Assembly (NCBI RefSeq): GCF_021991925.1
Contig: NZ_RXZI01000002.1
Location: forward strand, 1 to 64,000
Source: Sutcliffiella horikoshii
GTDB taxonomy: Bacteria > Bacillota > Bacilli > Bacillales > Bacillaceae_I
DNA: 64,000 bases
Reading direction: 5' to 3'
The notes beneath the pieces are model-generated. The model made no database searches. It was not told the DNA's origin and saw only the letters and a list, made by a program, of their open reading frames with translations. A program made the position numbers and the translations under genes. Positions 49,679-58,342 of the stretch are shown in pieces. Position 1 is the first letter of the stretch; each line of letters begins with the position of its first letter.

Positions 49679-50569
49679 ATGAGAAACCAAATAAAATTAC
49701 AAGACATTAATGAACATTTCAATGAAGATAAAAAACTAATTTCTGATGAAGAACAAGACAAGCTATTATTAGTAAATGTTAGATTATTTAAATGTAGACT
49801 TTATAATTTAGGATTGAAATATCTAATAACTTCTACTTGTGCGATTACTCAATCAGATATTGAAAAGTGTTATTTAAGGTATGCTACGTTTAATAATGTT
49901 GATTTTACTGGTACAAATTTTATTAATTGTGATTTAGAAAATGCAATTTTTAATTCTTGTAACTTGCGATATGTAACTTTTAGAAACTGCAAGTTAAATC
50001 TAAAAGAAATTTTAGGATGTTTACCTTCAGAGATAAATTTAAAAGTATCTTTACTAAAAGAGTTAAGGATGAACCAATTAAGTTTAGGAGATAACAAAAC
50101 AGCAGATGAATTATTAATAAAAATTCATGATGCAGAAAAGGATTTACTATTAGAAAGGGTTAAATGTAATACTAGTTATCATAAAAAAAGGGAAGATGGC
50201 ATTTCAAGAACAATAGCGTTTTTCAATTACATAATGTTACAAATAAATGATTTTGTTTGGGGGTATGGCCTCAAATTAAAAAAATTATTTAGAACAGGGG
50301 TATTAATATTACTTTTATTTGCTGTATTAATATATTTTTTTACAGGTGAAGAGTATATGGTTATTCTTGAAACATCCCATGATAATAAAGTTAAATTGAA
50401 TTTTTGGGAATCACTATATGCAAGTTATACTAATTTTACGACTATAGGATACGGCCATTATATCCCCACAAGATTAACAAGTATAATACTATTTTCAATA
50501 CAAAATTTATTGGGATTAGTTTTTTTAGGGTTTCTAATTTCTGGTGTCTACAGGAGAATTGCTAAATGA
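49679..50569 (+). CDS. Pentapeptide-repeat potassium channel protein
   Basis: A 296-residue protein of very AT-rich DNA. Residues about 61-107 have pentapeptide-repeat phasing (ATFNNVDFTGTNFINCDLEN). A first membrane helix (206-222) is followed by a pore loop with TTIGYG (254-259), the K+ selectivity filter, and a second helix (266-290). It is thus a two-helix K+ channel with a cytoplasmic pentapeptide module, expected as a tetramer. GAGGGG lies before the ATG. It overlaps the next gene by 4 nt (ATGA). Possible role: controlled potassium leak, as an effector or sensor. Confidence 0.85.
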   Translation: MRNQIKLQDINEHFNEDKKLISDEEQDKLLLVNVRLFKCRLYNLGLKYLITSTCAITQSDIEKCYLRYATFNNVDFTGTNFINCDLENAIFNSCNLRYVTFRNCKLNLKEILGCLPSEINLKVSLLKELRMNQLSLGDNKTADELLIKIHDAEKDLLLERVKCNTSYHKKREDGISRTIAFFNYIMLQINDFVWGYGLKLKKLFRTGVLILLLFAVLIYFFTGEEYMVILETSHDNKVKLNFWESLYASYTNFTTIGYGHYIPTRLTSIILFSIQNLLGLVFLGFLISGVYRRIAK

Positions 50570-51303
50570 AAATAGTGGATTTCTCGTATACAACAGACAT
50601 AATAAATGTAATCCTATTTGGATCAACAGCTAGAGAAGACGCAGATGAGTTTTCTGATGTTGATATATTCTTGTTAGTAGAGGATGTATCCCAAGAAAGA
50701 ACAGAGGAATTAATTCAATTCGTTAAAGAAAAATTAGAATATGACAATATAGGATTTTCTTTATACAGGAAATCAATTTTTGAAAAATTAATGTCGGAAG
50801 GCTCAATGTTTTTATGGCACCTAAAAACTGAAGGTAAGTATATATATTCTAGAGATAACCTAGATTTATTTAAAGACTTAAAACCTTTTGAAAACTTCAC
50901 GAAAAATTTAAATATTTATACAAAGTTATACTCTCAAACCATTAACAGTATAAAAGTAAATGGTAGTAATGCTTTTGATTTTTCTCAATTATTTTTTATA
51001 TGTAGAAACATTTGTCTATTAACTTGTTATAGATTAGGATTCCCGACATTTGGTAGAATTGAAGTTTACTCAAAATTAGTTGATTACTTAAATTTTACAC
51101 CAATAGATTGGGAGAATTATATCTATTTATCAAAATGGAGATTGAACTATACGAGGGGGGTGGGTTTAAAAATAAATCAACCTAATGCTAAAAAGTTATT
51201 AGAACTATTTCAACAAATAGAAGCATTAGTTAAAATTTGTACTGAAATTATTATACAAGGGGAAAACAATGAGAGAATTAGATACGCTGAGAAAAATACT
51301 TGA
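50566..51303 (+). CDS. Nucleotidyltransferase-domain protein (MNT-like)
   Basis: A 245-residue protein. The N-terminus has the minimal nucleotidyltransferase signature LFGSTARED (17-25) and SDVDIFLLV (30-38), giving the GSxxR and two catalytic Asp residues; a third carboxylate is not obvious. Residues about 100-240 are helical and may be a HEPN-like or substrate-binding domain. Such enzymes AMPylate or modify RNA/protein in toxin-antitoxin and defence pairs. It overlaps both neighbours, so the three genes are translated together. AT-rich codon use matches the channel gene. Confidence 0.75.
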   Translation: MKIVDFSYTTDIINVILFGSTAREDADEFSDVDIFLLVEDVSQERTEELIQFVKEKLEYDNIGFSLYRKSIFEKLMSEGSMFLWHLKTEGKYIYSRDNLDLFKDLKPFENFTKNLNIYTKLYSQTINSIKVNGSNAFDFSQLFFICRNICLLTCYRLGFPTFGRIEVYSKLVDYLNFTPIDWENYIYLSKWRLNYTRGVGLKINQPNAKKLLELFQQIEALVKICTEIIIQGENNERIRYAEKNT

Positions 51304-51667
51304 AGATATAAGAGAAAATAAAACTATAATTTTTGATTATGAAAAAGTAAGTAACCTCGAGAGGGAACTTTTTCTATCTGTAAATAGGTTAATGAAAGTA
51401 AAGTTTGATTATGAATTAGATGGTTTTAATAATACTCATTTGATGAAATTTTTAGATTATCTAAAAAGATCAAAAGTAGATGTAGACGAACAGGTGAGAG
51501 ATTTAATAACAACTGGATTTATTCTTAATTCAATGATTACAAAAAGAAATTTAAGTTTAGGTTATGGAGATTCACACAAAGTAATTGAGAATAAAAATTT
51601 AGTACAGTTTTTAGAAACTCTAGAAAAGTATATAGAAAATTATGAATATATATTAGCAAACATGTAA
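51269..51667 (+). CDS. Unknown helical protein, third gene of AT-rich operon
   Basis: A 132-residue, mostly helical protein with no recognised domain and no signal or membrane segment. It begins 35 nt inside the nucleotidyltransferase gene, behind a GGGGAAAA ribosome site, and has the same low-GC composition. By its place it could be the partner of a HEPN/MNT pair, or an antitoxin, but no motif proves this. Confidence 0.6.
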   Translation: MRELDTLRKILEDIRENKTIIFDYEKVSNLERELFLSVNRLMKVKFDYELDGFNNTHLMKFLDYLKRSKVDVDEQVRDLITTGFILNSMITKRNLSLGYGDSHKVIENKNLVQFLETLEKYIENYEYILANM

Positions 51668-51789
51668 TTATGTTTAGGGCAAATTTATGTGTATGGATTC
51701 CAGTGTTATACTTGCTGTGTTAGTAGTAAAGGAGTATAAAGCTGTTAAACGGATGAAAAAAACAAGAGTCAATTATGGTAAAAGCTTAA

Positions 51790-51826
51790 AAAGTGCCCTT
51801 TCTAAATTGTAGAGGGACTTTTTTAT
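51790..51826 (+). terminator. Terminator after the AT-rich operon
   Basis: AAGTGCCCTTTCT and AGAGGGACTTTTTT form a stem with an AAATTGT loop and a T-run. It also overlaps the end of a doubtful 39-codon frame. From 51668 to 51789 nothing else is recognised. Confidence 0.75.
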
Positions 51827-51937
51827 TAGTCAAGGGGGATAGGGAATACTGCTCACTCCACAAATATAGGAGGAAGGTTAGACGTTAGCCTTGCATCTTT
51901 TTCTCACAATTACCTCGCAAAAGATTAAGTTATAAAA

Positions 51938-51989
51938 CCTCTACTAAGAGGTATTGTTACCTTTACACGGAATTTGTGGAGGTAACAAT
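51938..51989 (+). promoter_or_regulatory. RBS-sequestering hairpin upstream of EamA gene
   Basis: ATTGTTACCT (51953-51962) and AGGTAACAAT (51980-51989) are a perfect 10-bp inverted repeat that would bury the GGAGGT ribosome site. Just upstream ACCTC and GAGGT (51938-51952) can form a second stem that competes for the same region. This could be a regulatory leader or thermometer. Confidence 0.6.
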
Positions 51990-52847
51990 ATGCGTGTTGG
52001 TGGATTGGGATTAGTCATTTTAGCAGCAATTTTATGGGGGATTTCCGGAGGACTCGGCGGCTTCTTAATGGATAAAGGTTGGGATCCCTTGGTCATCTCC
52101 TTTTATAGGGGAACAGTAGGTTTATTATGTATTCTTATTTGGTTTTTGTTCCAGCCGACCCGGTGGAATAAGCCGCTAATGTTATGGTCTATAGTTGCTG
52201 GTATTGGAGTAGCAGGAAATTTTATTTTATACTTTATCAGTATCTCTGAAGCCAGTATTGCGGTAGCGGCAACATTGATGTATACTGCGCCCGTTTTTGT
52301 TCTTCTTATTTCTTTTATCTTTCGCCTTGAACAGGCGTCATTATTTAAATGGTTGGCTATTGGTTTTGTGATGGCTGGAGTGGTATTGCTGACAGAGGTT
52401 TACAGCATTGGCTCCGACAGCATCACGATCCTTGGACTTGTTACAGGGTTAGGCGCGGGGTTCTCGTATGCATTGTTCATTTTTGGATTTAAATATGCAT
52501 CCCGCCACGGGCAACCGCAAGGAATTCTAACGATTGCATTCCTTGCCTTTACAATCATCACGCTGTTTTTCACTGACCGCAGTGAAGCTGTTTCTGTTTT
52601 TTACTCAACGGACTTATTATGGATGATTCTTTTAGGGGTAATAGGAGCAGGCTTGTCCTTCTTCTTGTATGTAGTTGGTTTAAAACGGACATCACCGACC
52701 TCGGCTTCCATTATTGCAATGGTGGAACCGGTCACTGCATCCCTTTTTGGATTTATTGTTCTGAGTGAACTGCTTACAGCAACCCAACTTGGGGGTATGG
52801 CCATCATCTTGGTGACAGTGACCATCTTGAGTGTGAAACAGAGTTGA
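51990..52847 (+). CDS. EamA/DMT-family transporter (first copy)
   Basis: A 285-residue protein with ten predicted membrane helices as two EamA halves (LAAILWGISGGLGGF; GLVTGLGAGFSYALFIFGF). Drug/metabolite exporters of this type move small solutes by ion exchange. ATG 51990 has GGAGGT seven bases upstream. It is the first ordinary gene after the accessory island. Confidence 0.9.
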   Translation: MRVGGLGLVILAAILWGISGGLGGFLMDKGWDPLVISFYRGTVGLLCILIWFLFQPTRWNKPLMLWSIVAGIGVAGNFILYFISISEASIAVAATLMYTAPVFVLLISFIFRLEQASLFKWLAIGFVMAGVVLLTEVYSIGSDSITILGLVTGLGAGFSYALFIFGFKYASRHGQPQGILTIAFLAFTIITLFFTDRSEAVSVFYSTDLLWMILLGVIGAGLSFFLYVVGLKRTSPTSASIIAMVEPVTASLFGFIVLSELLTATQLGGMAIILVTVTILSVKQS

Positions 52848-52875
52848 AAAAGCACCTCTAGGATTCATTAAAATA

Positions 52876-52930
52876 CAATACAGGGACGGGTTCACTGCTA
52901 ATCAAAGCAAAAAAACCGTCCCTGTTTGTT
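52876..52930. terminator. Bidirectional terminator/repeat
   Basis: ACAGGGACGG and CCGTCCCTGT form a perfect 10-bp stem followed by TTTGTTTG. It is between convergent genes. Its ends resemble the GGGGACAGG repeats at 54816 and 57031. Confidence 0.8.
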
Positions 52931-52945
52931 TGAACCTAGAGAAAA

Positions 52946-53299
52946 TTATCGATCACATGTAACGACAACAAATTCCCCTGTTCTCATGGATACCGTTTGT
53001 GTTGGCGGAGTACTTACTCTTCTTTCACAAAATACATCAAGTGTGGTTAAACCGCAAAAAATTCTAACATATTGGTTTCCTCTTAGGTTGACGTCTGGTA
53101 ATCTTCTCGTTGGAGCACCAAAAATAGGCAAACAGAACACGACACCGATCTCCCCGGGTCTTAAAATCTCTTCACTTGCTAGGGATGTTCTACTTCTGCC
53201 TTCTGCATCGACGATGGTAATTAAATGACCGCCGACGTGAGGAATATTGCAGAGATTACCCAAGCCCTGTCTGATAGACTTAAGGATATTTTCATCCAT
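52946..53299 (-). CDS. Unrecognised 117-residue protein
   Basis: The protein begins MDENILKSIRQGLGNLCNIP and contains VVFCLPIFGAPTRRLP and TCDR at its end; it has five Cys. I do not recognise it. AAGGAGG lies eight bases before the ATG, the frame is compact and the terminator follows directly, so it should be a real gene. No membrane or signal segment. A spore-coat role is possible given Cys content, but unsupported. Confidence 0.7.
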   Translation of the reverse strand: MDENILKSIRQGLGNLCNIPHVGGHLITIVDAEGRSRTSLASEEILRPGEIGVVFCLPIFGAPTRRLPDVNLRGNQYVRIFCGLTTLDVFCERRVSTPPTQTVSMRTGEFVVVTCDR

Positions 53300-53604
53300 C
53301 TTTTTAACCTCCTTATTATTTTCATAGATTCATAGATATAATATGAACTTTGAGAGAAACTGACAGGGCATTCATACATAAATCGGATATCTTTTTAAAG
53401 AATAATAATCCGAAAGTTTCGACTATCTAAATAGTCCATTAGAAGGTCTGTCTACTAATTAGTCAGAAAAATATGATTATTAGTTCCCATCTCCTTATTT
53501 AGTGGTTTAGTCATATCTGATCATTTTTCGGAACCCGAAAGGAATCGAGCGTAAAATGTAGAAATCCTTCCTTGCAACTACATAAAAGCATGGAGGGATT
53601 TAGA

Positions 53605-54798
53605 ATGAAGAAGGTTTGGAAAATTTTAAGTTCAACAGCGCTGGCAGCTTCATTAATGGCTGTACCGACGATGGGTTCTGCTAACCCGGGGCCGAGTCCA
53701 CAGCCGAATGAAACTTTGCCTATTAATGGGTACATCAATTATGAGGAGCTTGGAAGAAAATTAGAACAAATTCAACAGACAAGTAAAGGAAAGGTAACGG
53801 TGGAGACTGCCGGCTATACGAATCAGGGGCGTGGTATTTACAAGGCGTCTGTGGGGCGTGGCGATAAGGTAGTCCTGATCCAAAGTGAAATCCACGGTAA
53901 CGAGAAAACCGGTACGGTTGCACTTCTTAATATTTTGCAAAAACTAGGATCCAGCAATTCTCCTGAAGTGAATAGAATATTGGATGAGCTGACGCTTGTG
54001 GCCATTCCTATGCTGAACGTGGATGGCTCCGAGTTAAGTCGCCGTGCAAATGAGATGGAATGGGCAGAAGTGGTGGCAGCATTCCCACAGCTAGCAGGGG
54101 TCTCACCTGCATGGAACTACTATACCTATCCTGGCATTTGGAACTATGACCAAAACCCTGGCTTTGACGTGAACCGTGATTTCAACCCTGACTTGGACTA
54201 TGTTCCACGGGCGGAAGATTTCCCTGGGGCGTCCAATGCCTATGGATGGTATATCACACCGGAAGCACAAACTGTACGTGATGTGTACAAGGACTTAAAA
54301 GCGGAGTTTGGAAATGTGGATGTATTCGTTGATCTTCATCATCAAGGGTTCCCATATATCGAGGGGACAGATGACCGGGTGACCATGTCCATCTCAGGTA
54401 AGTTTGTCACGGATCCTAACAGTCCTGGTGGCGAAAAATATGCTGCTTACGCGGACAATTATGACTACGATTTCTCTCGCCAGTTGAACTTGGCACTTTA
54501 TGATGCCCTGCAGGCAAAAGGGGAATCCGGCTTCACCAAAATTTCTCTTTATGATCAAAATATTGATTTGCCTGGTACGGCCCTTGGTTCTTTCGCATTA
54601 AACGGTAGCGGAACCGTCCTATTTGAAGTAAGCGGCCAAACCCAGAATTTCGGTCAAAAGAAAAAAGGACAGCTGGTAAAAACAGTCGAAACAGGCATTA
54701 TGGGTATCATTAACGGCGTAGCCGATGGCTCTGTGAACGAACTAGATCCTGAAAGATATGAGGATATTCCATTGAGTTCGCGCACTCCTGGGTTTTAA
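53605..54798 (+). CDS. Secreted M14 zinc carboxypeptidase
   Basis: A 397-residue enzyme of the M14 family. A signal peptide (MKKVWKILSSTALAASLMAV, cut near SAN) leads to the protease. Zinc ligands lie in EIHGNEKTG (His and Glu) and DLHHQG (His); the catalytic Glu is probably in LFEVSGQT. It should act outside the cell on peptides or wall stems. ATG 53605 has GGAGGG upstream. The region 53300-53604 holds only a GACTAT/ATAGTC palindrome (53421-53436). Confidence 0.88.
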   Translation: MKKVWKILSSTALAASLMAVPTMGSANPGPSPQPNETLPINGYINYEELGRKLEQIQQTSKGKVTVETAGYTNQGRGIYKASVGRGDKVVLIQSEIHGNEKTGTVALLNILQKLGSSNSPEVNRILDELTLVAIPMLNVDGSELSRRANEMEWAEVVAAFPQLAGVSPAWNYYTYPGIWNYDQNPGFDVNRDFNPDLDYVPRAEDFPGASNAYGWYITPEAQTVRDVYKDLKAEFGNVDVFVDLHHQGFPYIEGTDDRVTMSISGKFVTDPNSPGGEKYAAYADNYDYDFSRQLNLALYDALQAKGESGFTKISLYDQNIDLPGTALGSFALNGSGTVLFEVSGQTQNFGQKKKGQLVKTVETGIMGIINGVADGSVNELDPERYEDIPLSSRTPGF

Positions 54799-54815
54799 TA
54801 GAATTGAATAATCAA

Positions 54816-54877
54816 GGGGACAGGTATTTCAAACCGTTTTACACATAAAGCGTAAACGGATCGACGGGCCTGTCCTC
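54816..54877. repeat. GGGGACAGG inverted repeat
   Basis: GGGGACAGGT (54816-54825) and GCCTGTCCTC (54868-54877) are near-exact inverse ends. An inner CCGTTTTACAC / GTAAACGG stem lies between. It may also terminate the carboxypeptidase transcript. Confidence 0.7.
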
Positions 54878-54939
54878 TTTCAGGTGTAGTATAATAAGAA
54901 CTGAATTACATTTAAAGCTTAAAAATAGGAGATTAAAAA

Positions 54940-55416
54940 ATGGAAGTAATATATTTTGCAGGTGGATGCCTTTGGGGAGTACAAGCATTTATAAAGACGT
55001 TGCCAGGCGTTACGTTCACCGAAGCGGGAAGAGCTAATGGCACAAGTCATACCCTTGAGGGTGAGTATGACGGCTATGCAGAATGTGTCAAAACAGAATT
55101 TGACCCCCAAGTTGCAACTGTAACGAGATTAATGAAATATTTCTTTGAAATAATTGATCCATATAGTTTAAATCGACAAGGACCTGATAGTGGGGAGAAG
55201 TATAGAACGGGAGTGTATAGTGAAGAACCTAAACATTTGGAAGAAGCGAAGGCGTTTATTAGTAACAGAAACGATTCGGACCGTATAGTTGTTGAAGTAT
55301 TACCTCTTACAAACTATGTGAGAAGTGCTGAAGAACATCAAGACAGGTTAACAAGATGTCCAGATGATTATTGTCATATTCCAGAAGAGCTATTAAGTAA
55401 GTATAGGAAGGGTTAA
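54940..55416 (+). CDS. msrA: Peptide-methionine (S)-S-oxide reductase MsrA
   Basis: A 158-residue repair enzyme reducing methionine sulfoxide. The catalytic Cys10 is in FAGGCLWGVQA; most MsrA have GGCFWG. DPYSLNRQGPDSGEKYRTGVY and SAEEHQDRL are family blocks, and RCPDDYC near the end offers resolving cysteines. It stands alone, without msrB beside it. Confidence 0.9.
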   Translation: MEVIYFAGGCLWGVQAFIKTLPGVTFTEAGRANGTSHTLEGEYDGYAECVKTEFDPQVATVTRLMKYFFEIIDPYSLNRQGPDSGEKYRTGVYSEEPKHLEEAKAFISNRNDSDRIVVEVLPLTNYVRSAEEHQDRLTRCPDDYCHIPEELLSKYRKG

Positions 55417-55429
55417 GGGATAGGTAAAT

Positions 55430-55615
55430 TTACCCGTTCTTTTTCTTATACAATACATAAAAAATGTTAATGACAACCAACAGTAATGATCCGCTTAATG
55501 CACCTAGTATATAACTTGAACTAGGATTTATGATTAAGCTCCCAATGACGCTACCTATGAAAACCAATAAAGCATACCCGCTAAGACTCCACTGAGAAGA
55601 TAATATATTTTTCAT
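55430..55615 (-). CDS. Small two-helix membrane protein
   Basis: A 61-residue protein from ATG 55615 (AGAGGTTGG upstream), with two membrane segments (ALLVFIGSVIGSLII; ILGALSGSLLLVVINIFYVLY) and a basic end KKKNG. Family not recognised. It faces msrA tail to tail. Confidence 0.6.
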   Translation of the reverse strand: MKNILSSQWSLSGYALLVFIGSVIGSLIINPSSSYILGALSGSLLLVVINIFYVLYKKKNG

Positions 55616-55872
55616 TAAATCCAACCTCTTTCCTGTATAGATTTCATGTGTTTTTATCATTACCATTCAACTAAAATAGTAACATGATTCAAAAAATTTA
55701 CAATTAAAAATAAAAATAGATTGTTCTCTCGAGGAGAGATTCCACTAATCAATTCAATTTACCAAATACCTAGCCGTAAGGAGTAGATGAAATGACAGAC
55801 CTGTTTCTCTTACACAAATACAGCTATAATAAAATTTAACAAAAAGAAAAAGAGAAGGGAGGAGGCACTCGC

Positions 55873-56154
55873 ATGTGGAGGTTTTTTAGGCGTTTAAAAT
55901 TCATCTTTACCTTTTGGAGGTTCATTCCTTTCCTACTAGATTACTTTAGATCAGTTGAAGTATCGGGGACAAAAAAGATCATGGGTTTGTTGCTTCTTCT
56001 TATCTATGTGATCTTCCCTTTTGACTTGATTCCGGATTATCTTCTGTTTTTTGGTGTATTGGATGACATTATGATTGTGACATTTGTGCTGGAGCGGATG
56101 GTGAAGATGGCGCCGGTTTCCTTAAAAGAGAAGCACAAGCTGTTGGATAAGTAA
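55873..56154 (+). CDS. DUF1232 membrane protein (YkvA-like)
   Basis: A 93-residue protein with the DUF1232 core LLLLIYVIFPFDLIPDYLLFFGVLDDI, a short membrane hairpin. Function unknown. GGGAGGAGG is upstream. The EamA gene begins 22 nt later, so they may be cotranscribed. Confidence 0.88.
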   Translation: MWRFFRRLKFIFTFWRFIPFLLDYFRSVEVSGTKKIMGLLLLLIYVIFPFDLIPDYLLFFGVLDDIMIVTFVLERMVKMAPVSLKEKHKLLDK

Positions 56155-56176
56155 CAGTTTTTTAGAGGTGAGGATA

Positions 56177-57070
56177 ATGAATGAAAAAATAGCTCCTTTT
56201 CTTATTGTAATGGCGGCGGTACTTTGGGGAACGACCGGTACGGCGCAGACTTTTGCACCTGAAGCGGCACATCCGGTTGCCATTGGGGCGGCCCGGTTGG
56301 CAGTGGGAGGTCTTTTTTTATTGGCGCTTGTTTTTATGAGCGGCGGATTGAGCTTGAAAAATTGGCCAATGAAGGCAACGATTTTAGCTGCTTTAAGCAT
56401 GGCGCTGTTTCAACCATTATTCTTTACTGCCGTGACGGTAACAGGGGTAGCTATTGGGACAGTGGTTGCGATAGGCAGTGCGCCAATTATATCAGGTTTA
56501 TTGGAATGGGTTTTCCTTAAAAGGCGACCAAGTAGGATTTGGTGGGGATCGACTTTTTTGTCCATCACGGGCTGTCTTATGCTCTTTTTAAATAAGGAGT
56601 CAGTAGTAGTGGATCCAGCTGGGGTGTTGATGGCATTGGGTGCAGGGTTGTCGTTTGCTGTTTATGCGATTGTCAGCCGGGATTTGGTGGGGAAATATCC
56701 ATCCCTCTCGATAGTTGCGGTGGTGTTTACGCTTAGTGCCATTTTTTTAGCGCCATTTATGTTTGTACTTGATATGTCTTGGGTGGCGGATGTGAAAGGC
56801 TGGGGCATTGTTCTTTATCTAGGGGTTATGACAACAGGGGTGGCCTATTTCCTGTTCGGGAAGGGGCTTACCTATGTCTCCTCTTCCACCGCGGTTACCC
56901 TTGCTTTGGCAGAGCCGTTAACAGCAGCTTTATTTGGAGTGTTTCTTTTAGGAGAACAGTTGAATGCAACCTCATGGATTGGGATGGTCCTTTTGTTGCT
57001 TGGGATTGGGTTATTGGTTGTTGGAGCCAAGGGGACAGGTAATTCTGCCCGTTTATCTTTTAAAGGATAG
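56177..57070 (+). CDS. EamA/DMT-family transporter (second copy)
   Basis: A 297-residue exporter-like protein, with ten helices in two EamA repeats (MAAVLWGTTGTAQTF; GLTYVSSSTAVTLALAEPLTA). ATG 56177 has GAGGTGAGG upstream. Its last 13 codons lie inside a GGGGACAGG repeat element (57031-57140), which has probably replaced the original C-terminus (GTGNSARLSFKG). Confidence 0.9.
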   Translation: MNEKIAPFLIVMAAVLWGTTGTAQTFAPEAAHPVAIGAARLAVGGLFLLALVFMSGGLSLKNWPMKATILAALSMALFQPLFFTAVTVTGVAIGTVVAIGSAPIISGLLEWVFLKRRPSRIWWGSTFLSITGCLMLFLNKESVVVDPAGVLMALGAGLSFAVYAIVSRDLVGKYPSLSIVAVVFTLSAIFLAPFMFVLDMSWVADVKGWGIVLYLGVMTTGVAYFLFGKGLTYVSSSTAVTLALAEPLTAALFGVFLLGEQLNATSWIGMVLLLLGIGLLVVGAKGTGNSARLSFKG

Positions 57071-57140
57071 ATGGGTTGATGCACCTGTATCTTCAACGAA
57101 AGGAAAATATTTGATTTTGTGGGTCGTTGGACCTGTCCCC
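57031..57140. repeat. 110-bp GGGGACAGG element
   Basis: GGGGACAGGT (57031-57040) and ACCTGTCCCC (57131-57140) are perfect 10-bp inverted ends. It overlaps the EamA C-terminus. Related ends occur at 54816 and 52876. Confidence 0.75.
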
Positions 57141-57198
57141 TCCCCCCACTTTTCCTATATAATGGAGAAATATAAGTTTTTTACAGGATGTGGATGGA

Positions 57199-58257
57199 AT
57201 GAAGGCTTTGTTGGATCGTGCTTATCGGTCACACCATGCTCTTGAGGTAATCTTTTCTTCGTTGCGCTGGTTTTTCTTAGTGTTGTCCATCGGTGTATTC
57301 AGCGTTCAATATGTGGAAAATCCCAATGAGGACAAGTTATTTTTCTTTATTGTGTTAGTGGTCTTTGGTTTTATCTATATGGGCGTTTCTGATTATTATT
57401 TACATAAAACCCCGGAAGGATCAAAGATGTACACCCTCATGACAAAATGTGGGCCATTTTTTGATTTTATTGCCTTCTCAGCCCTGATCCCGTTAACTGG
57501 TGGATTGAAAAGTCCGCTTTTCCCATTAGCTTACTTGATTATTTTGCATGTGGCAGTGTACTGGAGATTCCTTGGTGGAATGATTGCAGCCGGATGCTTT
57601 ACACTGGTCTATTCCATTATTTTTTTCATGCAGGCACAAGATGCCACTTCCATACATAGTATGATCGACTTCTTCAGTGCGGTGTTCTTTCTGCTATTAA
57701 TTGGAGGCTTAGGAGGCATCATTGTTTCAAGGGAGCGGAAGCATCAGTGGGAAAATAGCATATTAGTGGAAGCGGCAAATCGGGATTACCTTACTAATCT
57801 AGCAAATCATCGCTCGTTTCAAGAATGCTTGCGAAAAGATTTAGAGCAAGGAAAAGAATTCTATCTTGCCCTAACGGATATAGATAAATTCAAATCGATT
57901 AATGACAAATATGGGCATGTGACAGGAGACAGGGTGCTTCGCCAAATCGGCGAGATTCTTACAACTGTTCTATCTAACAAGCAGGGAAAGGCATTCCGCT
58001 ATGGAGGAGAGGAATTCGCACTCATCCTTTATTACCACGACGAGAAAGAGGTAAAAGAACTTCTCGATGAAATAAAAGAAGCAGTAGCCAGCCATAATTT
58101 CTACGATAAAGGAGAGGCATTCTCCGTCACCATGAGCTTTGGCTCCGGTAAACAAAACGGGGAACGACCAGACTTATTAGTGGAAAAAGTGGACAAACTG
58201 CTATACATCGCCAAAAACGGTGGAAGGAACAGGATTGTCTGGGCAGAGGTTGGCTAA
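57199..58257 (+). CDS. Membrane GGDEF diguanylate cyclase
   Basis: A 352-residue protein: five or six N-terminal helices (about 15-175) and a C-terminal GGDEF domain. The active site reads YGGEEFALI, and DIDKFKSINDKYGH precedes it, so it should make c-di-GMP. Start is uncertain; ATG 57199 is used, and the GTG at 57190 is the other choice. Confidence 0.9.
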   Translation: MKALLDRAYRSHHALEVIFSSLRWFFLVLSIGVFSVQYVENPNEDKLFFFIVLVVFGFIYMGVSDYYLHKTPEGSKMYTLMTKCGPFFDFIAFSALIPLTGGLKSPLFPLAYLIILHVAVYWRFLGGMIAAGCFTLVYSIIFFMQAQDATSIHSMIDFFSAVFFLLLIGGLGGIIVSRERKHQWENSILVEAANRDYLTNLANHRSFQECLRKDLEQGKEFYLALTDIDKFKSINDKYGHVTGDRVLRQIGEILTTVLSNKQGKAFRYGGEEFALILYYHDEKEVKELLDEIKEAVASHNFYDKGEAFSVTMSFGSGKQNGERPDLLVEKVDKLLYIAKNGGRNRIVWAEVG

Positions 58258-58342
58258 ACAAAAATAGTTTTTAAGATCAAACCATTACTTGTAAAAAATT
58301 GCTATAATAAACCATATACATGTGAACAAAGGGGGAGAGAAA

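Noticed and set aside
51687-51812. 41-codon frame ending KKTRVNYGKSLKSALSKL
   Set aside because: No clear ribosome site, and the stop lies inside the terminator stem of the AT-rich operon. It may be a remnant.
47125-52000. SCC-type integrated element with att repeats
   Set aside because: The rlmH end resembles the site, but no second copy and no recombinase gene is present, so a complete element is not claimed.
52825-52840. parS-like sequence near GAGTGTGAAACA
   Set aside because: Only one half-site matches; about 10 of 16 positions.
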